NCBI RefSeq assembly: GCF_006715725.1
Contig: NZ_VFNU01000001.1
Span: 310,001 to 374,000, forward strand
Reading direction: 5' to 3'
Origin: Nocardioides sp. SLBN-35
Lineage (GTDB): Bacteria > Actinomycetota > Actinomycetes > Propionibacteriales > Nocardioidaceae
DNA length: 64,000 bases
Shown here: positions 1-8,002 of the stretch, piece by piece
Layout of the letters: every line of letters starts with the position of its first letter
How positions within the stretch are numbered: position 1 is the first letter of the stretch
Notes under the pieces: generated by a model
What the model saw: only the letters and a program-made list of their open reading frames with translations
What the model was told of the DNA's origin: nothing
The model's database searches: none
Translations under genes and position numbers: made by a program

Positions 1-712
1 CGCCCGGCGGGAGCAGCTCACTGGCGCTCACCAGCCCGGCGACGGGGGTGCGTAGCTCGTGGGCGACGTCGGCGGAGAACGCTTGTTCCACGTGGAACCT
101 TCGTTCGAGCGCGTCAGCCATGTCGTCGACCGCTCGCGAGAGCGCGGCCACCTCGTCGCGGCCGGTGACGGTGCAGCGCGCCGTGCCGCCGTGGCTGATC
201 ACCTCGGCTGCAGCCGCGGCCCGGCGGAGTCTCCGGCTGAGTCCGGCACCCACCAGGAGGCCCAGTAGCGCGGTCAGCGGTAGCACGGCGCCCGCCGCGA
301 GCAGCATGCGCCGACGCAGCGACGACCGCGCGGCTCGCACAGGCCCGTCGTCCAGTGCCACGCTCGCGACCCGGTCCGGTCCGAGGCGGCGGGCCGCCCA
401 CATCCGACCGTCGGCGTAGTACGTCGCCGCGCGATCCTCCCCCGCCGCGGGCAGAGAGGTCCGGAGGGGGGCGGGCAGCCGGACGGGGTCGAGGGACAGG
501 TCGTAGCGCAGCGTGGAGGTCACCTCGAGCACCGCGATCCCGGCGGAGAGCTCGGTCAGCGCCTGCGTGCGCAGCCGGTCGCGGGCGTCCACGGCCGACT
601 GGTGGTCGACGACCACCCCGACGCCGAGCAGGGTCGCGAGGGCCGCGCCGAGGACGGCGAGGGTGATCCGGGTGCGCAGCGAGTGGCGCCAGCCCGACAG
701 CGCGGACGGCAC
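1..712 (-). CDS. Sensor histidine kinase, C-terminus cut by window edge
   Basis: Membrane sensor kinase partner of the response regulator that precedes it. The visible 237 residues show a first membrane segment at about 16-36, an extracytoplasmic stretch of about 100 residues, a second membrane segment at about 136-158, a HAMP-like linker and the dimerisation helix with the phosphoacceptor box HELRTP (His about 218). The catalytic ATPase domain lies beyond position 1. The GTG start at 712 is two bases after the regulator's stop, so the two are probably cotranscribed and translationally coupled. The signal sensed cannot be told from the sequence. Family call is firm; start codon is inferred. 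Confidence 0.85.
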   Translation of the reverse strand, partial: MPSALSGWRHSLRTRITLAVLGAALATLLGVGVVVDHQSAVDARDRLRTQALTELSAGIAVLEVTSTLRYDLSLDPVRLPAPLRTSLPAAGEDRAATYYADGRMWAARRLGPDRVASVALDDGPVRAARSSLRRRMLLAAGAVLPLTALLGLLVGAGLSRRLRRAAAAAEVISHGGTARCTVTGRDEVAALSRAVDDMADALERRFHVEQAFSADVAHELRTPVAGLVSASELLPPG

Positions 713-714
713 CG

Positions 715-1383
715 TCAGTCCCGCAGCATCTTGTAGCCCGCCCCGCGCACGGTGACCACGTGCTCGGCCCCGATCTTCGCGCGCAGCCGCTGCACGGTGA
801 CGTCGACGACGTGTGCGTCGCCCCACGTGGTGCTCCCCCACACCAACTCGAGCAGCCGGGTGCGGCCCAGCACGATGCCGGCGTTGTCGAGGAAGGCCGT
901 CAGCAGCCGGAACTCGGTGGCCGACAGGTCCACGGGTACGCCGTGGCGCTCCACGGTCATCCCGTCGACATCGATCCGCAGCCCGTCGCGCTCCACCACC
1001 CGCGAGGGCGCGGCCCCACCGCGCCGGCGCAGCAGGGAGCGCAGCCGGGCCTCCAGCACGTCGCCGTCGAACGGCTTCACGACGTAGTCATCGGCACCCG
1101 CGTCGAAGCCGACCACCTGGTCGCGGGGCAGGTCGCGTGCGGTGAGCAGCAGCACAGGCAGCTCACCGTCCGTGCGGATCCGCTCGGTCAGCCGCAGCCC
1201 GTCGAGCTTCGGGAGCACGACGTCGACGACGGCGAGGTCCACCGGCTGGGTGAGGTACGCCGTCCAACCGGCCTCGCCGTCCGCGGCCGTGACGACGCGG
1301 AACCCGCGGGACTCGAGGACCAGGCGGGTCGTCGTCCGCAGGTCGTCGTCGTCCTCGACGAGCAGGACCAGTGGCGCGTCCAC
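715..1383 (-). CDS. OmpR/PhoB-type DNA-binding response regulator
   Basis: Two-domain response regulator of 222 residues. The receiver domain has the acidic pocket near residues 10-14, phosphoacceptor Asp about 54 in AVVDVVLPKLDG and the conserved Lys in DYVVKPF. The C-terminal winged helix (about 125-222) carries the typical LSATEFRLL and VDVTVQRLRAKI patterns of the OmpR family. It is followed two bases later by the sensor kinase, its likely phosphodonor. The GTG at 1383 was chosen because the receiver domain begins directly there; it lies 11 bases after the stop of the acyltransferase gene. The targets are not identifiable here. Confidence 0.9.
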   Translation of the reverse strand: MDAPLVLLVEDDDDLRTTTRLVLESRGFRVVTAADGEAGWTAYLTQPVDLAVVDVVLPKLDGLRLTERIRTDGELPVLLLTARDLPRDQVVGFDAGADDYVVKPFDGDVLEARLRSLLRRRGGAAPSRVVERDGLRIDVDGMTVERHGVPVDLSATEFRLLTAFLDNAGIVLGRTRLLELVWGSTTWGDAHVVDVTVQRLRAKIGAEHVVTVRGAGYKMLRD

Positions 1384-1394
1384 GGCGGGACCGC

Positions 1395-2174
1395 TCAGCC
1401 GGCCTTCTTCTCGGCGGCCTTGGCGGCCCGCTTGGCCGCCCGGGCCCGCAGCTCGGCCTTGTCCAGCGCGTCGGCCTCGTCCGGGGTCGGGGCAGAGCCG
1501 CCGAACCGGGCCGGGGTCCACCAGCTGCCCGGGGCCTTCTCGGCCTCGGGGTACTCCGCGATGACCTCGTCGAGCATCCGCTGCATCACGACCCGCAGCT
1601 CGGCGGTCTCGGCGTCGGTGTCCTCGCCGGTGGGATACATCGGCTCGCCGACCTTGACGATGATCGTCTTGGCGGAGCGGGAGAAGTCCTTCGGGTGGTC
1701 CTTGGTCATCAAGCGGTGGGCGCCCCACACGATGACCGGGATGAGAGGTACGCCGGCGTCCGCAGCGATCCGCGCGGCACCGGACTTGAGCTCCTTGATC
1801 TCGAACGAGCGCGAGATGGTGGCCTCGGGGTAGATGCCGACGACCTCACCGGCCTTGAGGTAGGCCAGCGCGTCCTTCATGGCCTGCAGGCCCGAGGACC
1901 GGTCGACGCGGATGTGGTGGAAGGAGCGGAGCAGATGACCCACGCCCGGCGCGTCCATCATCTCCTTCTTGATCATGAACCGGACCAGCCGCTTGCGCGG
2001 CTCGGCACCCGCGCCGGCGTAGATGAAGTCGATGTAGCCGGTGTGGTTGATGGCCATCAGCGCGCCGCCCTTGCGCGGCACGTTCTCCGAGCCCGACACG
2101 ACGACCTTCTGCCGCATCAGCTTGAACAGCACCTTGGCGGTGACGATGACGGGCGGGTAGGTGATGTCGAGCAT
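1395..2174 (-). CDS. PlsC-family 1-acylglycerol-3-phosphate acyltransferase
   Basis: Glycerophospholipid acyltransferase of 259 residues, expected at the inner face of the membrane, transferring an acyl chain to lysophosphatidic acid or a related lysolipid. The catalytic HX4D motif is NHTGYID (His 44, Asp 49), and YPEAT (about 115-119) matches the substrate-binding EGTR-like block. The C-terminus ends in an Ala/Lys-rich tail from about residue 235. The ATG at 2174 opens directly into the conserved fold. It lies between an aminotransferase and a two-component system on the same strand; no functional link is evident. The exact acceptor lipid is unknown. Confidence 0.85.
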   Translation of the reverse strand: MLDITYPPVIVTAKVLFKLMRQKVVVSGSENVPRKGGALMAINHTGYIDFIYAGAGAEPRKRLVRFMIKKEMMDAPGVGHLLRSFHHIRVDRSSGLQAMKDALAYLKAGEVVGIYPEATISRSFEIKELKSGAARIAADAGVPLIPVIVWGAHRLMTKDHPKDFSRSAKTIIVKVGEPMYPTGEDTDAETAELRVVMQRMLDEVIAEYPEAEKAPGSWWTPARFGGSAPTPDEADALDKAELRARAAKRAAKAAEKKAG

Positions 2175-2233
2175 GACGAGAGTCTGACAGGCGGGCGGGG
2201 GCCGGCCCAGAGGGCGTCTGAGGTGCGGGAGGG

Positions 2234-3457
2234 TCAGCGCCGAGCGGCGAGGAAGTCCGCGATCCGGCCGATCGCCTCCTCGAGCACCTCCACGTCCGGA
2301 AGCGTGACCAGCCGGAAGTGGTCGGGAGCGAACCAGTTGAAGCCGGTGCCGTGGGTGACCAGGATCTTCTTGGCCCGCAGCAGCTCGATGACGAAGGCCT
2401 CGTCGTCGTCGATCGGGTAGACCTCGGGGTCCAGGCGCGGGAAGCAGTAGAGGGCGCCGCGGGGGCGGACCGAGGAGACGCCGGGGATCTCGTTGAGCAG
2501 CTTGTCGGCGAGCATCGCCTGCTCGTAGAACCGGCCGCCGGGGACGATCAGCTCGTTGATCGACTGGTAGCCGCCCAGCGCGGTCTGGATCGCGTGCTGG
2601 GCGGGGACGTTGGCGCACATGCGCATGTTGGAGAGCGTGGTCAGGCCCTCGAGGAAGTCCTCGGCGAGCTCCTTGGGACCCGAGATCATCACCCAGCCGG
2701 CGCGGTAGCCGCACACCCGGTAGGCCTTGGACAGCCCGCTGAAGGTCAGGCACAGGACGTCGTTGCCGGCGGCCGCGGCCGCGTGGTGGTGCTCGGCGTC
2801 GTCGAACAGGATCTTCTCGTAGATCTCGTCGGCGAAGACCACCAGGTCGTGGCGCCGGGCGATGTCGACCAGCTTGGCCACCATCTCCTTGCTGTAGACC
2901 GCACCTGTGGGGTTGTTGGGGTTGATGATCACCAGGCCGTGGGTGTTCTCGGTGATCTTCGACTCGATGTCCTCGAGGTCCGGCATCCAGCCGTTCTCCT
3001 CGTCGCACCGGTAGTGGACCGGCGTACCGCCGGACAGCGACACCGCGCCCGTCCACAGCGGGTAGTCGGGCGCCGGCACGAGGATCTCGTTGCCGTCGTC
3101 GAGGAACGCCTGCAGGACCATCGAAATCATCTCGGAGACGCCGTTGCCGATGAAGACGTCCTCGACGGCGGTGTCCTTGAGGCCGCGCGACTGGTAGAAC
3201 TGCGCGACCGCGGTGCGGGCGGAGTAGATGCCGCGCGAGTCGGAGTAGCCCTGGGCCTCGGGCAGGTTGTGCACCATGTCGGCCACGATCGCCTCGGGTG
3301 CCTCGAAGCCGAACGGTGCCGGGTTGCCGATGTTGAGCTTGAGGATCTTGTGACCCTCGGCCTCGAGGCGCTGGGCCTCGACGAGGATCGGTCCCCGGAC
3401 GTCGTAGCGGACGTTGCGAAGCTTCTGGCTCTGGCGGATCTTGCGCACGAACCGCAT
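2234..3457 (-). CDS. alaA: PLP-dependent aminotransferase, AlaA-like
   Basis: Fold type I aminotransferase of 407 residues, most like the AlaA/AlaT alanine aminotransferases that make alanine from pyruvate and glutamate. Visible features are the N-terminal RYDVRGP region, NNPTG (about 180-184), the DEIY block (about 210-213) with the cofactor-binding Asp and Tyr, and the Schiff-base Lys about 244 in SGLSKAYRVCGYRAGW. The length is normal for the family. The ATG at 3457 is preferred to upstream starts because the family begins near this MRFVRKI-type N-terminus. Divergent from the GNAT gene with a 55-base spacer. Substrate specificity is inferred from family resemblance. Confidence 0.85.
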   Translation of the reverse strand: MRFVRKIRQSQKLRNVRYDVRGPILVEAQRLEAEGHKILKLNIGNPAPFGFEAPEAIVADMVHNLPEAQGYSDSRGIYSARTAVAQFYQSRGLKDTAVEDVFIGNGVSEMISMVLQAFLDDGNEILVPAPDYPLWTGAVSLSGGTPVHYRCDEENGWMPDLEDIESKITENTHGLVIINPNNPTGAVYSKEMVAKLVDIARRHDLVVFADEIYEKILFDDAEHHHAAAAAGNDVLCLTFSGLSKAYRVCGYRAGWVMISGPKELAEDFLEGLTTLSNMRMCANVPAQHAIQTALGGYQSINELIVPGGRFYEQAMLADKLLNEIPGVSSVRPRGALYCFPRLDPEVYPIDDDEAFVIELLRAKKILVTHGTGFNWFAPDHFRLVTLPDVEVLEEAIGRIADFLAARR

Positions 3458-3500
3458 TCTCTCAGGTCCGCGCCACCGGTTTCCGGCTCGCTCACCGACG

Positions 3501-3506
3501 TAGGAT
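3501..3506 (+). promoter_or_regulatory. Leaderless -10 element of the GNAT gene
   Basis: TAGGAT matches the actinobacterial TANNNT -10 box and ends six bases before the GTG at 3513. That spacing would start transcription at or next to the start codon. Confidence 0.5.
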
Positions 3507-3512
3507 CGAGGA

Positions 3513-4166
3513 GTGGCCCGGACCACGGTCCCCCTCACGCTCGACCTGCTCGACGCGCTGTTCGACGACACGGACGCGCCGTGCCGCTCCTGCCTGTTCT
3601 GGGAGCGGGAGCCGGTGCACCGCCAGCGCCTCGACGCCGAGGAGCGCGCGGCCGAGAAGGAGGCCTGGGTCTCCGAGCTGCTGCGCGAGTGGGGCTCCTG
3701 CGGCCGGGTGGCGGTCGTCGACGGCCAGCCGGCGGGCTACCTCGTCTACGCGCCCGCCTCGTACGTGCCGGGTGCGGCGGCCTTCCCCACCGCCCCGGTG
3801 TCCGCGGACGCCGTACTGCTGACCACGGCGTGGGTGCGCGCCGACCACCGCCGCGGCGGGATCGGCCGGCTGCTCGTGCAGGGCATGGCCCGCGACCTCG
3901 TCGGGCGCGATGGGATCCGCGCGGTGGAGGCGTTCGCCAGCACCGGCCGCCGCCTGCCCGGCCGGGTCCCCGACTGCGTCGTACCGGCGGACTTCCTGGC
4001 CCGGGTGGGGTTCAAGACGCAGCGTGCGCACCCGGTCACGCCGCGGATGCGGATGGAGATGCGCTCGTTGGTCACCTGGCGCGGCGAGGTCGAGGCGGCG
4101 TGGGAGCGGCTCGTCGGCGTCGTACGACGGCCCAAGCACGCCCCGACGCCGGTCAGCCGGCGCTGA
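3513..4166 (+). CDS. GNAT-family N-acetyltransferase
   Basis: Acetyltransferase of 217 residues. The acetyl-CoA pyrophosphate loop is visible as RRGGIGRLL (about 113-121) after the strand VLLTTAWVRA. The N-terminal 60 residues include CRSC and a charged helix that may bind the substrate. A GTG start at 3513 with a TANNNT box six bases upstream suggests a leaderless message. The 3' end overlaps the convergent gene by 14 bases. The acceptor is unknown and the family is too broad to guess. Confidence 0.8.
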   Translation: MARTTVPLTLDLLDALFDDTDAPCRSCLFWEREPVHRQRLDAEERAAEKEAWVSELLREWGSCGRVAVVDGQPAGYLVYAPASYVPGAAAFPTAPVSADAVLLTTAWVRADHRRGGIGRLLVQGMARDLVGRDGIRAVEAFASTGRRLPGRVPDCVVPADFLARVGFKTQRAHPVTPRMRMEMRSLVTWRGEVEAAWERLVGVVRRPKHAPTPVSRR

Positions 4167-4902
4167 CCGGCTCCAGCTCGGACACCTTCGGCTGCCAGGT
4201 CCCGTCGACCAGGGTCAGGTTCACCCGGAGCCGACCGCCGTCGGTCGTGACGAGGACGCTCGCCGCCGAGGGTCCGTACGACGCCAGCCCGGCCGCGAGC
4301 ACCTCCCCCGGCACCGCCTGACCGGCGGCTGCCAGCACGTCCTGACGCTCCGGGTCCGGCTCGTCGAGGTGGGAGACCGCGGCGGTCACCTGGCCCAGGT
4401 CGTCGACCCGCCAGCTCCCGCGGTCGCGGCGCAGGTGCAGCGCGATGTCCGCCGGCTCGGCGGGCGCCCGGTCGAGGAGCACCAGGACGTCGGCCTCGTC
4501 GCGGTCGATGCCCATCAGCCCGGTCCCGACGACCGTCGCGGCCGCCACCGGAACCGAGCCGTCGTCGACGGCGCGCCGGTAGAGGCGTGCGTAGCGCGGC
4601 GTCATCAGCGCGTTCGGGTCGGCGGTCCGGTCCAGGATCTGCGCCGTGGCGGTCGCGGCGAGGCTGAGCACGGCAGCACGCTCCTCGTCCCCGACCTGCA
4701 CGGGTACGGCGACCGGCGTCGTCCCGGCGCTGGGCACCGGCCCGGTGACCTCCGGCGGGGGCACGTCCCGCCCGGTCAGCAGCAGCCCGAGCACCACGGC
4801 CGTGCCGGCGACGAGCAGCACGGCGAGCACCCGGACGAGCACCCGGACGAGCACCTGCCTGAGGTCCGGTGGGCGCCGTCGTACCGACGAGTGGTTCCCC
4901 AT
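4153..4902 (-). CDS. Membrane-anchored hypothetical protein
   Basis: Protein of 249 residues with a basic N-terminus, one hydrophobic segment at about 17-39 and an exported domain of about 200 residues. The anchor contains a short DNA tandem repeat giving VRVLVRVLAV. No catalytic motif is recognised; the layout resembles the single-pass, poorly described Mce-associated or ribosome-neighbour anchored proteins of actinobacteria, but I cannot assign it to a family. It lies downstream of the trxA terminator and is convergent with the GNAT gene. Product assignment is limited to topology. Confidence 0.6.
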   Translation of the reverse strand: MGNHSSVRRRPPDLRQVLVRVLVRVLAVLLVAGTAVVLGLLLTGRDVPPPEVTGPVPSAGTTPVAVPVQVGDEERAAVLSLAATATAQILDRTADPNALMTPRYARLYRRAVDDGSVPVAAATVVGTGLMGIDRDEADVLVLLDRAPAEPADIALHLRRDRGSWRVDDLGQVTAAVSHLDEPDPERQDVLAAAGQAVPGEVLAAGLASYGPSAASVLVTTDGGRLRVNLTLVDGTWQPKVSELEPVSAG

Positions 4903-4973
4903 GAGTCCTCCGGTCTTCGGTCGGGAGCGAGGACATTGTGGGGGCTGCGGACCGAACCCGGTGGGGGAATGCG

Positions 4974-5000
4974 AAAGCCCCCGGTCCGAGGACCGGGGGC
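4974..5000 (-). terminator. Intrinsic terminator after trxA
   Basis: A perfect 11-bp stem (arms 4977-4987 and 4990-5000, two-base loop) lies 14 bases past the trxA stop and is followed on the minus strand by TTT. It closes the trxBA unit. Confidence 0.8.
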
Positions 5001-5014
5001 CTTGCGGGGGGATG

Positions 5015-5344
5015 TCAGGCGATGAAGTCGGCGAGCTCGTTGAGGATCGCGGCCTTCGGGCGGGCGCCGACGATGGTCTTCACGACCTCGCCGCCCTGGT
5101 AGACGTTGATCGTCGGGATGCCGGTGACGCGGTAGGACGCCGGGGTGACCGGGTTCTCGTCGACGTTCATCTTGAAGAACGTGATCTTGTCGCCGTGCGC
5201 GCCGGCGATCTCGTCGAGGATCGGGGCGACCTGGCGGCACGGGCCGCACCACTCGGCCCAGAAGTCCACGAGGACGGGCTTGTCGGACTTGAGGACCTGC
5301 GCGTCGAACTCGGCGTCGGTCACGGCGGAGATGTTGTCGGCCAC
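5015..5344 (-). CDS. trxA: Thioredoxin
   Basis: Cytoplasmic thiol-disulfide reductant of 109 residues. The active site is WCGPC (Cys 33 and Cys 36) in DFWAEWCGPC, and the cis-proline is Pro 77 in GIPTIN. It is reduced by the thioredoxin reductase encoded 49 bases upstream and supplies electrons to ribonucleotide reductase, peroxidases and probably the arsenate reductase at the other end of the window. GTG start at 5344 with an AAGGAG ribosome site about eight bases upstream. A strong terminator follows. Confidence 0.97.
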   Translation of the reverse strand: MADNISAVTDAEFDAQVLKSDKPVLVDFWAEWCGPCRQVAPILDEIAGAHGDKITFFKMNVDENPVTPASYRVTGIPTINVYQGGEVVKTIVGARPKAAILNELADFIA

Positions 5345-5393
5345 GGGGGCGCTCCTTCGGATCTTGGTGAACGTGAAGTCTGTGTAGTTGAAC

Positions 5394-6377
5394 CTACGCG
5401 CCGGCCGGGACATTCCCGGCGGTCGCGGCGGCGTGGTCGAGCTCGGCGATGAAGCGCTCCGCGTCGAGGGCGGCGGCGCAGCCGGTGCCGGCGGCGGTGA
5501 TCGCCTGGCGGTAGGTGTGGTCGACCAGGTCACCGGCGGCGAAGACGCCGCGGATGTTGGTGGCCGTCGAGCCCGGCTGGACCAGGACGTAGCCGTTGTC
5601 GTCGAGGTCGACCTGACCCACCAGCAGCTCGGAGCGCGGCTCGTGGCCGATCGCGATGAACAGGCCGGTCGCGGGCAGCTCGGAGGTCTCGCCGGTGACG
5701 GTGTCCTTGAGCGTGAGGGACTCCAGGGAGTCCTCGCCGTTGATGGACTCGACGACGGAGTTCCACACGATCTCGAGCTTGGGGTCGGCGAAGGCACGCT
5801 CCTGCATGATCTTCGAGGCGCGCAGTTCGTCGCGGCGCACGATCAGGGAGACCTTCGAGCCGAAGCGGGTGAGGAAGGTGGCCTCCTCGACGGCGGAGTC
5901 GCCACCGCCGACGACCGCGATGTGCTGCTCGCGGAAGAAGAACCCGTCGCAGGTCGCGCAGTAGGAGACACCGCGACCGGAGAGCCGCTCCTCGTTGGGG
6001 AGGTCGAGCTTGCGGTAGCCGGAGCCGGTGGACAGGATCACCGCGCGGGCGGTGTAGGTGTCGGTGGCGGTCTTGACGATCTTGATGTCGCCGGTGAGGT
6101 CGACCTCGACCACGTCGTCGGCGACCAGCTCGGCCCCGAAGCGCTCGGCCTGGGCCCGCATCTCGTCCATCAGGGCGGGGCCCTGGATGCCGTCGCGGAA
6201 GCCCGGGAAGTTCTCGACCTCGGTGGTGTTCATCAGCGCGCCGCCGGCGGTGACCGAGCCCTCGAAGACCAGCGGGTTCAGCTGGGCCCGCGCGGCGTAG
6301 ATCGCGGCGGTGTAGCCGGACGGCCCGGACCCGATGACGATGACGTTGCGGGGCTCGGACGTGGCGGACTCGGACAT
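5394..6377 (-). CDS. trxB: Thioredoxin-disulfide reductase
   Basis: NADPH- and FAD-dependent reductase of thioredoxin, 327 residues, the usual size of the low-molecular-weight class. The FAD-binding loop is [10 protein letters not shown] (about 16-25), the redox pair is CATC (Cys 140, Cys 143) and the NADPH loop is [12 protein letters not shown] (about 155-166). The C-terminal FAD block [10 protein letters not shown] is present. The ATG at 6377 gives the usual short N-terminus. It is first in the trxB-trxA unit and has a GGAAT-N18-GTT promoter upstream, the pattern of thiol-stress SigR/SigH regulons. Confidence 0.97.
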   Translation of the reverse strand: MSESATSEPRNVIVIGSGPSGYTAAIYAARAQLNPLVFEGSVTAGGALMNTTEVENFPGFRDGIQGPALMDEMRAQAERFGAELVADDVVEVDLTGDIKIVKTATDTYTARAVILSTGSGYRKLDLPNEERLSGRGVSYCATCDGFFFREQHIAVVGGGDSAVEEATFLTRFGSKVSLIVRRDELRASKIMQERAFADPKLEIVWNSVVESINGEDSLESLTLKDTVTGETSELPATGLFIAIGHEPRSELLVGQVDLDDNGYVLVQPGSTATNIRGVFAAGDLVDHTYRQAITAAGTGCAAALDAERFIAELDHAAATAGNVPAGA

Positions 6378-6417
6378 GGGACTCCCGACCTGGATCTGGT
6401 ACGACGGACACTTCGAC

Positions 6418-6443
6418 AACGAGATCGTAGGCCGCCGGATTCC
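6418..6443 (-). promoter_or_regulatory. SigR/SigH-type promoter of trxBA
   Basis: Read on the minus strand there is GGAAT (6443-6439), exactly 18 bases, then GTT (6420-6418). This equals the GGAAT-N18-GTT consensus known for Streptomyces SigR and mycobacterial SigH, which drive trxBA under disulfide stress. The predicted transcript start leaves a leader of about 30 bases before the ATG at 6377. Confidence 0.75.
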
Positions 6444-6471
6444 CGGGCGCCCGTCCCGGTCCAGCAGAGGG

Positions 6472-7263
6472 TCAGCCGGTCGCGGCGAGGCTGGTGGAGT
6501 GCAGCACGTCACCGGTGCCGCAGGCGAGCACCTCGGCGACCTGGGTCGAGCCGACCGGGGCGCGGAAGGCGACGACGGCCGGCTTGCCGTCGTACTCGAT
6601 GCCGACGAGGTGGCCGGGCCCGAAGGAGGCCGGGTCGCACACGAAGCCGTCAGGCGCCGCGAGGGTGGCGCCGGAGTAGTCGGCGCTGCTGGGGTGCGGC
6701 AGCGTGACGTGCTGGAGGGCGACCAGGTCCTCGCGCAGGTGGGCGATCCGGACCTCGCGCAGCGGTTCGTCGGTGGGCACCCGGCGTGCCTCGACGTGCG
6801 GTCCGCTCGAGTCGGCGGTGGTGCCGCTGGGGACGGCCGCGGCCTCCGGCGCCTCCTTGAGGGCGGTGCCGCCGGCCTCGCCGGTGGCGGTGCCGCGGGC
6901 CGAGTCGTCCTTGGCGGCCTCGCTGGCCGCGGACAGGTCCTCCCCGGACTGGTGGTCGGACACGATCCCGACGCCGACGGCGACCACCGCGACCGCCGCG
7001 GCCGCGGCGAACAGCACCCGGACCCGGCGCCGGCGACGCAGCGCGGCCGGGTCGAGAGGTACGACGACTGCCTCGGGATGCGACTCGTGCACCCCGCCGA
7101 GGGGGCGGGTGCCGGAGGTGCGCTCGGCGGCCAGGTCGGCGATCACGCCGTCGAGCCGGTCGGCGACGTCCGCCGGCATCGGCACCGGGCCGCCCGCGTC
7201 CGCGAGGGCGCGCCGGACGGCGTCCTCCTCGGCGGAGGTCAGCGGCTGGTGGGCGTCGTTCAT
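6472..7263 (-). CDS. Putative anti-sigma factor of SigM (RsmA-like by position)
   Basis: Membrane protein of 263 residues directly downstream of sigM. A cytosolic N-terminal part (about 1-80) has acidic and helical stretches, one membrane segment lies at about 82-102, and an exported region of about 160 residues follows with a pair of cysteines (CDPASFG and ACGTGD). No zinc anti-sigma HxxxCxxC motif is visible. The gene order sigM, this gene, trxB, trxA is the same as sigM-rsmA-trxB2-trxC in M. tuberculosis, which is the main ground for the call. Sequence alone would only say single-pass membrane protein. Confidence 0.65.
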   Translation of the reverse strand: MNDAHQPLTSAEEDAVRRALADAGGPVPMPADVADRLDGVIADLAAERTSGTRPLGGVHESHPEAVVVPLDPAALRRRRRVRVLFAAAAAVAVVAVGVGIVSDHQSGEDLSAASEAAKDDSARGTATGEAGGTALKEAPEAAAVPSGTTADSSGPHVEARRVPTDEPLREVRIAHLREDLVALQHVTLPHPSSADYSGATLAAPDGFVCDPASFGPGHLVGIEYDGKPAVVAFRAPVGSTQVAEVLACGTGDVLHSTSLAATG

Positions 7264-7306
7264 GTGGGGGTTCCTGGCAGGGCGTCGCGGAGGGACGGGT
7301 GGGTGG

Positions 7307-8002
7307 TCAGTCGACGGCGGTCCCGGCGGGTGGTCCGCGGGGCGTCACCGATCCGACGTCCGGGGCGCCCGTCGGGTTCCCGGCGGCGTGCGGCGGGGGG
7401 ACCGTGTCGTCGTCGGCGGGCTCGAGGACGTCGGCCAGCAGCACTGCCAGCCGGGCCCGGCCGCGGGAGCACCGGCTCTTGACGGTGCCCTCGGCGCAGT
7501 CGAGGATCCGGGCCACCTCGGCGACGGGGTACCCCTCCATGTCGACCAGCACGATCGCGGCCCGCTGCTCCTCGGGCAGGGTCCGCAGCGCGTCGAGGAC
7601 CCGCTCGCGGCGCTCGACCACGACACCGTGCTCGGCCGGGTCGGTCGCGTGCCCGGCGGTCTCGCGGTGCCGGCGGCCGGGCTCGAGGTCGTCGAGGTCG
7701 TCGGGGAGCGGCTCGGCTCGGCGTACCTTCTCGGCGCGCAGCCGGTCCAGGCAGGCGTTGACCACCACGCGGTGCAGCCAGGTGGTCACGGCGGCGTCGC
7801 CGCGGAAGGTGCCGGCGCGGCGGAACGCGGAGACCAGGCCGTCCTGCAGGGCGTCCGCGGCGGTCTCGGGGTGGCCGCAGGTGCGCAGCGCGACGGCCCA
7901 CAGCCGGTCGCGGTGCCGGGTGACGAGGGTGCCGAAGGCGGTGGCGTCGCCCGCGACGTGCGCAGCGAGCAGCTCGTGATCGGTCAGCACCTCGTCACTC
8001 AC
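7307..8002 (-). CDS. sigM: ECF RNA polymerase sigma factor SigM
   Basis: Extracytoplasmic-function sigma factor of 231 residues. Region 2 is seen at about 24-90 (FGTLVTRHRDRLWAVALR and TTWLHRVVVNACLDRLR) and region 4 at about 137-185 (LPEEQRAAIVLVDMEGY and EGTVKSRCSRGRARLA). A Pro/Thr-rich tail follows. The GTG at 8002 overlaps the end of the pseudokinase gene by eight bases, indicating coupled translation; an adjacent GTG at 8005 is an alternative. Synteny with mycobacterial sigM (murJ upstream, anti-sigma and trxBA downstream) supports the name. Confidence 0.88.
   Translation of the reverse strand: MSDEVLTDHELLAAHVAGDATAFGTLVTRHRDRLWAVALRTCGHPETAADALQDGLVSAFRRAGTFRGDAAVTTWLHRVVVNACLDRLRAEKVRRAEPLPDDLDDLEPGRRHRETAGHATDPAEHGVVVERRERVLDALRTLPEEQRAAIVLVDMEGYPVAEVARILDCAEGTVKSRCSRGRARLAVLLADVLEPADDDTVPPPHAAGNPTGAPDVGSVTPRGPPAGTAVD

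Noticed and set aside
4811-4850. Twelve-base tandem repeat
   Set aside because: Lies within the membrane anchor of the 4902 gene and encodes VRVLVRVL; ordinary coding repeat.
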